A DNA stretch of 9,882 bases from Bergeyella zoohelcum (GTDB lineage Bacteria; Bacteroidota; Bacteroidia; Flavobacteriales; Weeksellaceae), in assembly GCA_030523905.1 (NCBI GenBank), contig JAUNHO010000023.1:1-9882 (forward strand). The letters run 5' to 3'. Position numbers and translations under genes: made by a program. Of the stretch, positions 6,428-9,882 are shown piece by piece. The notes beneath the pieces were generated by a model, which saw only the letters and a program-made list of their open reading frames with translations, was not told the DNA's origin and did no database searches. Position 1 is the first letter of the stretch, and the number at the start of each line of letters is the position of its first letter.

Positions 6428-6544
6428 TTAACCTTGTCTTTGTTTAAATTTTGGGTTCTTCTTGTTGATTACATATAGTACTCCTTTTCTGCGTACAATT
6501 TTGCAATCAGCACTTCTTTTTTTAATAGATGCTCTAACTTTCAT
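6428..6544 (-). CDS. rpmJ: 50S ribosomal protein L36 (bL36), zinc-free form
   Basis: This small gene was read by hand: ATG at 6544, TAA at 6428-6430, 38 residues. The product begins MKVRASIKKRSADCKIVRRK and ends NPKFKQRQG, unmistakably L36. The usual zinc ribbon has four ligands (Cys11, Cys14, Cys27 and His33 in E. coli). Here the aligned positions are Ser11, Cys14, Asn27 and Phe33, so three of four ligands are lost and the protein should not bind zinc. The gene sits between infA (13 nt upstream) and rpsM (9 nt downstream), its standard position. Confidence 0.97.
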   Translation of the reverse strand: MKVRASIKKRSADCKIVRRKGVLYVINKKNPKFKQRQG

Positions 6545-6557
6545 TATCTAATATAAT

Positions 6558-6773
6558 TTAATATCTAAAAGTAATTCTCCCCTTCGTAAGGTCGTAAGGA
6601 GACATTTCCAATTTCACCTTATCACCAGGTAAAAGTTTTATATAATGCATTCTCATCTTACCAGAAATATGAGCAATAAGAACATGCCCATTTTCTAGTT
6701 CTACACGGAACATAGCGTTTGATAGTGCTTCTACTATCACGCCATCTTGTTCTATATGTTTTTGTTTAGCCAT
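6558..6773 (-). CDS. infA: Translation initiation factor IF-1
   Basis: This 71-residue S1/OB-fold protein occupies the ribosomal A site during initiation. MAKQKHIEQDGVIVEALSNA at the start, VLIAHISGKMRMHYIKLLPGD (31-51) and SPYDLTKGRITFRY (58-71) match the bacterial IF-1 family along its whole length, with the conserved rRNA-contacting basic residues around GKMRMHYI. It lies between secY (15 nt upstream) and rpmJ (13 nt downstream). In many bacteria adk and map are found between secY and infA; neither is present here. Confidence 0.99.
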   Translation of the reverse strand: MAKQKHIEQDGVIVEALSNAMFRVELENGHVLIAHISGKMRMHYIKLLPGDKVKLEMSPYDLTKGRITFRY

Positions 6774-6788
6774 TACTATTTTTTTATT

Positions 6789-8168
6789 TTAATAGTTTGA
6801 TGTTCTTGATAATTTAGACTGCATTAGCCCATCATAATGATGATTCAACAAATAAGTATTAATTTGCTGAATAGTATCAAGTATCACCCCCACCATAATC
6901 AATAGCGATGTTCCCCCGAAAAACAGGGCGAACCTATCGGTTTGAACGATAGTTCCATACACTAATGCAGGAAGGACTGCAAAGATAGCTAAAAAAATTG
7001 AACCTGGCAAAGTAATTTTTGATAATATACTATCTAAATAATCTGCCGTCTCTTTTCCTGGTCTTACTTTTGGTATCAAACCTCCATTTCGTTTAAGGTC
7101 ATCTGCCATTTGATTCACAGGAATAGTGATTGCCGTATAGAAGAATGTAAATACAATAATAAGTATAGCAAACAATAAATTGTACTGCCAACTAAAAACA
7201 TTTTGAAACCCTGCTAAAAAGGTATTAGACTCATCAACTTTCGTTAATAATCCTGGTATAAACATCAATGCTTGTGCGAAGATAATCGGCATCACCCCTG
7301 CTGCATTCACTTTTAGGGGAATCCATTGTCTTGCTCCTTGCATTAAGTTTTTATTCACACCTCCTCTTGCTTGAGCTCTACTCACATATTGGATAGGAAT
7401 TTTTCTCACCGCTACGGATAAAATAATTCCTAATAAAACCACAAGCATCCAGAATAATACTTCTATCAAAATCATAATAGTACCAGCACCTCCTTTCCCT
7501 GTCTGCGTCATTACTTCCTGAGCAAAGGAACTTGGAAGGTCTGCCAATATCCCCACCATAATAAGGATTGAAATACCATTTCCTATACCTCTATCTGTGA
7601 TTTTTTCTCCCAACCACATTGCAAATACAGACCCAGCAATAAGGATTACCGTACTTGGCAACCAAAACATCAAAGAATCTGGATTTACATAATACGCCGA
7701 TTGAAACTGCCCATAAGGAATAAACATCTGCGTAATAGAAGTAAGGTAGAATGGTGCTTGTACTAAACAAACGCCAATTGTAAGCCAACGGGTAATTTGG
7801 TTAAGGGTATTCCTACCGCTTTGCCCATCTTTTTGCAATTTTTGTAAGTATGGTATAGCCATTCCCATTAGTTGCACTATGATAGATGCCGAGATATATG
7901 GCATAATCCCTAATGCTAAAATAGAAGCACGGCTAAAAGCACCTCCTGTAAATGAAGAAAGCAAACCGAGAAGCCCTGCCCCTTGTTTGTTTCCTCCTTG
8001 ATTTTGATATTGTTCTAAAAGGCTTCCCACCTCGGCCATATTAATGGCCGGAAGGGAAATATGAGATGCGAATCTATACACCAATATCAGCCCCAAAGTA
8101 TAGAGAATTTTCTCTTTCAATTCTTTAAGACTCCAAATGTTTTTAAGTGTTTGTATAAATTCTTTCAT
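6789..8168 (-). CDS. secY: Protein translocase subunit SecY
   Basis: This 459-residue protein is the pore of the Sec translocon, exporting or inserting proteins such as the lipoproteins encoded nearby. About ten transmembrane helices can be traced. Landmarks include the SRASILALGIMPYISASIIVQ region (79-99) forming the plug and helix 2, and GEKITDRGIGNG (187-198). LKVNAAGVMP (285-294) and NGGLIPKVRPG (361-371) lie on the cytoplasmic SecA/ribosome-facing side, and GGTSLLIMVGVILDT (418-432) is helix 10. It is a little longer than E. coli SecY (443 residues), partly through a Gln/Gly/Asn-rich loop at about 53-64. The gene starts 17 nt after rplO and ends 15 nt before infA. Confidence 0.98.
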   Translation of the reverse strand: MKEFIQTLKNIWSLKELKEKILYTLGLILVYRFASHISLPAINMAEVGSLLEQYQNQGGNKQGAGLLGLLSSFTGGAFSRASILALGIMPYISASIIVQLMGMAIPYLQKLQKDGQSGRNTLNQITRWLTIGVCLVQAPFYLTSITQMFIPYGQFQSAYYVNPDSLMFWLPSTVILIAGSVFAMWLGEKITDRGIGNGISILIMVGILADLPSSFAQEVMTQTGKGGAGTIMILIEVLFWMLVVLLGIILSVAVRKIPIQYVSRAQARGGVNKNLMQGARQWIPLKVNAAGVMPIIFAQALMFIPGLLTKVDESNTFLAGFQNVFSWQYNLLFAILIIVFTFFYTAITIPVNQMADDLKRNGGLIPKVRPGKETADYLDSILSKITLPGSIFLAIFAVLPALVYGTIVQTDRFALFFGGTSLLIMVGVILDTIQQINTYLLNHHYDGLMQSKLSRTSNY

Positions 8169-8185
8169 TTCTTTATAAAAAGATA

Positions 8186-8635
8186 TTATAGAGTAACTGC
8201 TTTACCTCCTGCTTTTGCTATAAGCTCCTCAGCAGATTTTGTAAATTTATTAGCAGAAATAGAAACTCCAGATTTTAGGTCTCCTCTACCTAATATTTTG
8301 ATTAGTTCGTTTGCAGATGCCAATCCGTTTTCTACTAAAACTTCTTTAGTAATATCTCCGCTAATTCCTTTAGTATCGATAAGATTTTGGATAGTATCAA
8401 GATTGATGCCTCTAAACTCTTTTCTATTTACATTTTTGAAACCGAATTTAGGCAATCTTCTTTGAAGTGGCATCTGACCTCCTTCAAAACCAATTTTGGT
8501 AGAGTTACCAGATCTTGATTTAGCACCTTTATGCCCTCTTGTTGAAGTACCGCCTTTTCCGCTTCCTTGTCCTCTACCAATTCTTTTAGAATTATGGGTA
8601 GAACCCACCGCTGGTTGTATATTATTTAACTTCAT
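8186..8635 (-). CDS. rplO: 50S ribosomal protein L15 (uL15)
   Basis: Large-subunit protein of 149 residues. The long Gly/Lys/Arg-rich extension (RIGRGQGSGKGGTSTRGHKG, 18-37) is the part that penetrates 23S rRNA. GFEGGQMPLQRRLPKFGF (49-66) is the family signature, and the globular domain fills the C-terminal half. The start ATG at 8635 is preceded by A-rich sequence without a Shine-Dalgarno motif. Unusually for this operon, the gene is separated from rpmD by 89 nt, which carry the hairpin annotated at 8664-8712. Confidence 0.98.
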   Translation of the reverse strand: MKLNNIQPAVGSTHNSKRIGRGQGSGKGGTSTRGHKGAKSRSGNSTKIGFEGGQMPLQRRLPKFGFKNVNRKEFRGINLDTIQNLIDTKGISGDITKEVLVENGLASANELIKILGRGDLKSGVSISANKFTKSAEELIAKAGGKAVTL

Positions 8636-8663
8636 TTTATTTTTAGTTTAAGATTTAATGATT

Positions 8664-8712
8664 TTGAGAGCAGAGATTGAGGCAATAAAACCTAGCAATC
8701 TCTTTTTCTCAA
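8664..8712 (-). promoter_or_regulatory. Imperfect RNA hairpin in the rpmD-rplO gap
   Basis: Three nested complementary blocks are visible. TTGAGA (8664-8669) pairs with TCTCAA (8707-8712). AGAGATTG (8672-8679) pairs with CAATCTCT (8696-8703). AGG (8680-8682) pairs with CCT (8691-8693) around an 8-nt loop. Small internal loops or bulges separate the blocks, for 17 base pairs in all. In the operon mRNA the structure ends 28 nt before the rplO start. No U-tract follows on the minus strand, so it is not a standard terminator. It might be an r-protein or processing site, or a repeat remnant; that is inference. Confidence 0.55.
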
Positions 8713-8724
8713 TATCTATAAATT

Positions 8725-8901
8725 CTATTTTTGAACTTCTACTAAATGTTGTACAGTAGCCACCATTCCTAGTATAGAAGGAGTAGCTTCGTGCTCTACC
8801 ACTTGATGTAATTTTCTCAAACCTAAAGCTTCAAGGGTTTGTTTTTGGTTTTTTGTTCTACCAATAGCACTTCTTACTTGTTTTATTTTAATTGTTGCCA
8901 T
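8725..8901 (-). CDS. rpmD: 50S ribosomal protein L30 (uL30)
   Basis: This short gene was read by hand: ATG at 8901, TAG at 8725-8727, 58 residues. The product begins MATIKIKQVRSAIGRTKNQK and continues QTLEALGLRKLHQVVEHE (21-38), the typical L30 body, ending with SILGMVATVQHLVEV (42-56). Length and motifs match bacterial L30, which binds 23S rRNA on the large subunit. It starts 14 nt after rpsE, as expected in the spc operon. An AAGGA lies directly against the start codon, too close to act as a normal Shine-Dalgarno site. Confidence 0.97.
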   Translation of the reverse strand: MATIKIKQVRSAIGRTKNQKQTLEALGLRKLHQVVEHEATPSILGMVATVQHLVEVQK

Positions 8902-8915
8902 TCCTTAAAAAACTT

Positions 8916-9440
8916 TTAGTGTTTGAATACTTTATCTAATGATACACCTCTCATTCTTGCAATTTCCTCTGGTCTTCTAATGTCTAATAATGCTTTGAAA
9001 GTAGCTTTCACCACATTATGAGGGTTTGAAGAACCTTTTGATTTTGTAAGAATATCCTTGATACCTGCAGATTCTACTACGATACGCACCGTGTTACCAG
9101 CGATAACCCCTGTACCGTGAGAAGCAGGTCTCATAAATACATCAGCACCTCCGTATCTTGCAGAAGACTCGTGGAAGATAGTTCCGTCATTAGTTACAGG
9201 AACTCTTACCAAATTTTTCTTAGCATCTTCTACTGCTTTTGAAATTGCTGTTGCTACTTCTTTAGATTTTCCTAATCCGTAACCGATAACTCCTGCCTCA
9301 TCTCCTACTACTACGATAGCAGAAAATCCGAAAGCACGACCACCTTTAGTTACTTTAGTTACTCTATTTACAGCCACGAGACGATCTTTTAATTCTAATC
9401 CTCCCGGTTTTACTTTTTCGATATTATCTAGTCCTAACAT
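8916..9440 (-). CDS. rpsE: 30S ribosomal protein S5 (uS5)
   Basis: This 174-residue small-subunit protein acts in translational accuracy and mRNA unwinding at the entry channel. The N-terminal double-stranded-RNA-binding-like domain spans about 15-80, with RVTKVTKGGRAFGFSAIVVVGD (26-47) and GYGLGKSKEV (53-62). The C-terminal domain contains RPASHGTGVIAG (104-115) and SNPHNVVKATFKAL (138-151). All hallmarks are present, and the length is close to E. coli S5 (167). It lies 21 nt after rplR and 14 nt before rpmD, the standard spc order. Confidence 0.99.
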   Translation of the reverse strand: MLGLDNIEKVKPGGLELKDRLVAVNRVTKVTKGGRAFGFSAIVVVGDEAGVIGYGLGKSKEVATAISKAVEDAKKNLVRVPVTNDGTIFHESSARYGGADVFMRPASHGTGVIAGNTVRIVVESAGIKDILTKSKGSSNPHNVVKATFKALLDIRRPEEIARMRGVSLDKVFKH

Positions 9441-9461
9441 TGTTTTTCCGAAATTTTATGA

Positions 9462-9809
9462 TTAGAATTTTAGTCCGCCTTCTCTTGCACCATCAGCTAG
9501 AGCTTTCACTCTACCGTGATATACAAAGCCGTTTCTGTCGAACACTACACTTTCAATTCCTACTGCTTTTGCTTTTTCAGCAATAGCCTTACCTACTTCT
9601 GCAGAAATTTCTACTTTAGTACCTTTTGCGTTCAAAACTCTTGATGAAGTTGAAGCCAAAGTTTTCCCTGCATTATCATCGATTAACTGAGCGTAAATTT
9701 CCTTATTACTTTTATATACAGATAATCTTGGCAATTCAGCAGAGCCAGAGATTTTCCCTCTTACTCTTCTTTTGATTCTGTTTCTTTTTTCTAATTTATT
9801 CAGTGCCAT
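9462..9809 (-). CDS. rplR: 50S ribosomal protein L18 (uL18)
   Basis: This 115-residue protein binds 5S rRNA and helps join it to the large subunit. The very basic N-terminal tail (KLEKRNRIKRRVRGKISG, 5-22) is followed by PRLSVYKSNKEIYAQLIDD (27-45). The C-terminal signature, FDRNGFVYHGRVKALADGAREGGL, is at 90-113. Length and motifs match the bacterial family. It starts 14 nt after the rplF stop and precedes rpsE by 21 nt. Confidence 0.99.
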   Translation of the reverse strand: MALNKLEKRNRIKRRVRGKISGSAELPRLSVYKSNKEIYAQLIDDNAGKTLASTSSRVLNAKGTKVEISAEVGKAIAEKAKAVGIESVVFDRNGFVYHGRVKALADGAREGGLKF

Positions 9810-9823
9810 TTTCTTAAAATTTA

Positions 9824-9882
9824 TTAAGCAGATTTACCAGCTTTTCTTCTCACAATTTCTCCTACAAATCTTATACCTTTTC
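9824..9882 (-). CDS. rplF: 50S ribosomal protein L6 (uL6), 3' end only
   Basis: Only the last 18 codons and the TAA stop (9824-9826) lie in the window; the rest is beyond the right edge. The readable end is KGIRFVGEIVRRKAGKSA. It matches the usual L6 C-terminus, which has a KGIRY-type motif followed by a basic tail ending in GK. The position immediately before rplR, with a 14-nt gap, is where rplF sits in the spc operon. Identity therefore rests on a short sequence plus strong context. Confidence 0.92.
   Translation of the reverse strand, partial: KGIRFVGEIVRRKAGKSA

Noticed and set aside
8061..8465. Plus-strand frame spanning the secY-rplO junction
   Set aside because: It runs antisense to the ends of two conserved genes and their gap, and its protein resembles no family I know.
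8653..8727. Open frame through the rpmD-rplO hairpin that a one-base shift at the end of rpmD would join to L30
   Set aside because: L30 already has its full family length at the TAG. The extension would have only about two dozen codons, and the base pairing explains the stretch better.

Overview
The window looks like a chromosomal segment from a low-GC member of the Bacteroidota, most likely order Flavobacteriales (the Chryseobacterium/Riemerella kind is my guess, not shown). Four things point there. A DUF4251 lipoprotein is present, a family typical of Bacteroidota. The ribosomal operon runs secY-infA-rpmJ-rpsM with no adk or map. Gene starts are preceded by A-rich sequence with no convincing Shine-Dalgarno motif. 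Candidate promoter boxes fit the Bacteroidota TAnnTTTG pattern.

Right two thirds (about 3484-9882, all minus strand): the distal part of the spc operon fused to the alpha operon. Transcription enters from the right edge in the order rplF (3' end only), rplR, rpsE, rpmD, rplO, secY, infA, rpmJ, rpsM, rpsK, rpsD, rpoA, rplQ. Two small genes, rpmD and rpmJ, were read by hand. Spacings are mostly 6-36 nt, so one long transcript is likely. The exception is an 89-nt gap between rpmD and rplO, which holds a strong imperfect hairpin. The operon ends at a near-perfect bidirectional terminator (3431-3467). Together these genes supply large- and small-subunit ribosomal proteins, initiation factor IF-1, the Sec translocon pore and the RNA polymerase alpha subunit.

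Left third (1-3427): cell-envelope genes of less certain role. From left to right these are a truncated small two-helix membrane protein and an M48 zinc metalloprotease lipoprotein (both minus, 10 nt apart, probably one operon). Next come a divergently transcribed DUF4251 lipoprotein (plus), a polytopic membrane protein resembling GT-C glycosyltransferases or DUF6080 proteins (minus, TTG start), and a small lipoprotein resembling the MliC lysozyme-inhibitor fold (plus), convergent with rplQ.

No mobile element, CRISPR array, tRNA or rRNA was seen, and no intergenic stretch exceeds 300 bases. I see no convincing previously undescribed multi-gene system. The best leads are the rpmD-rplO hairpin, the probable frameshifted end of the DUF4251 gene, and the possibly leaderless TTG-started membrane protein.
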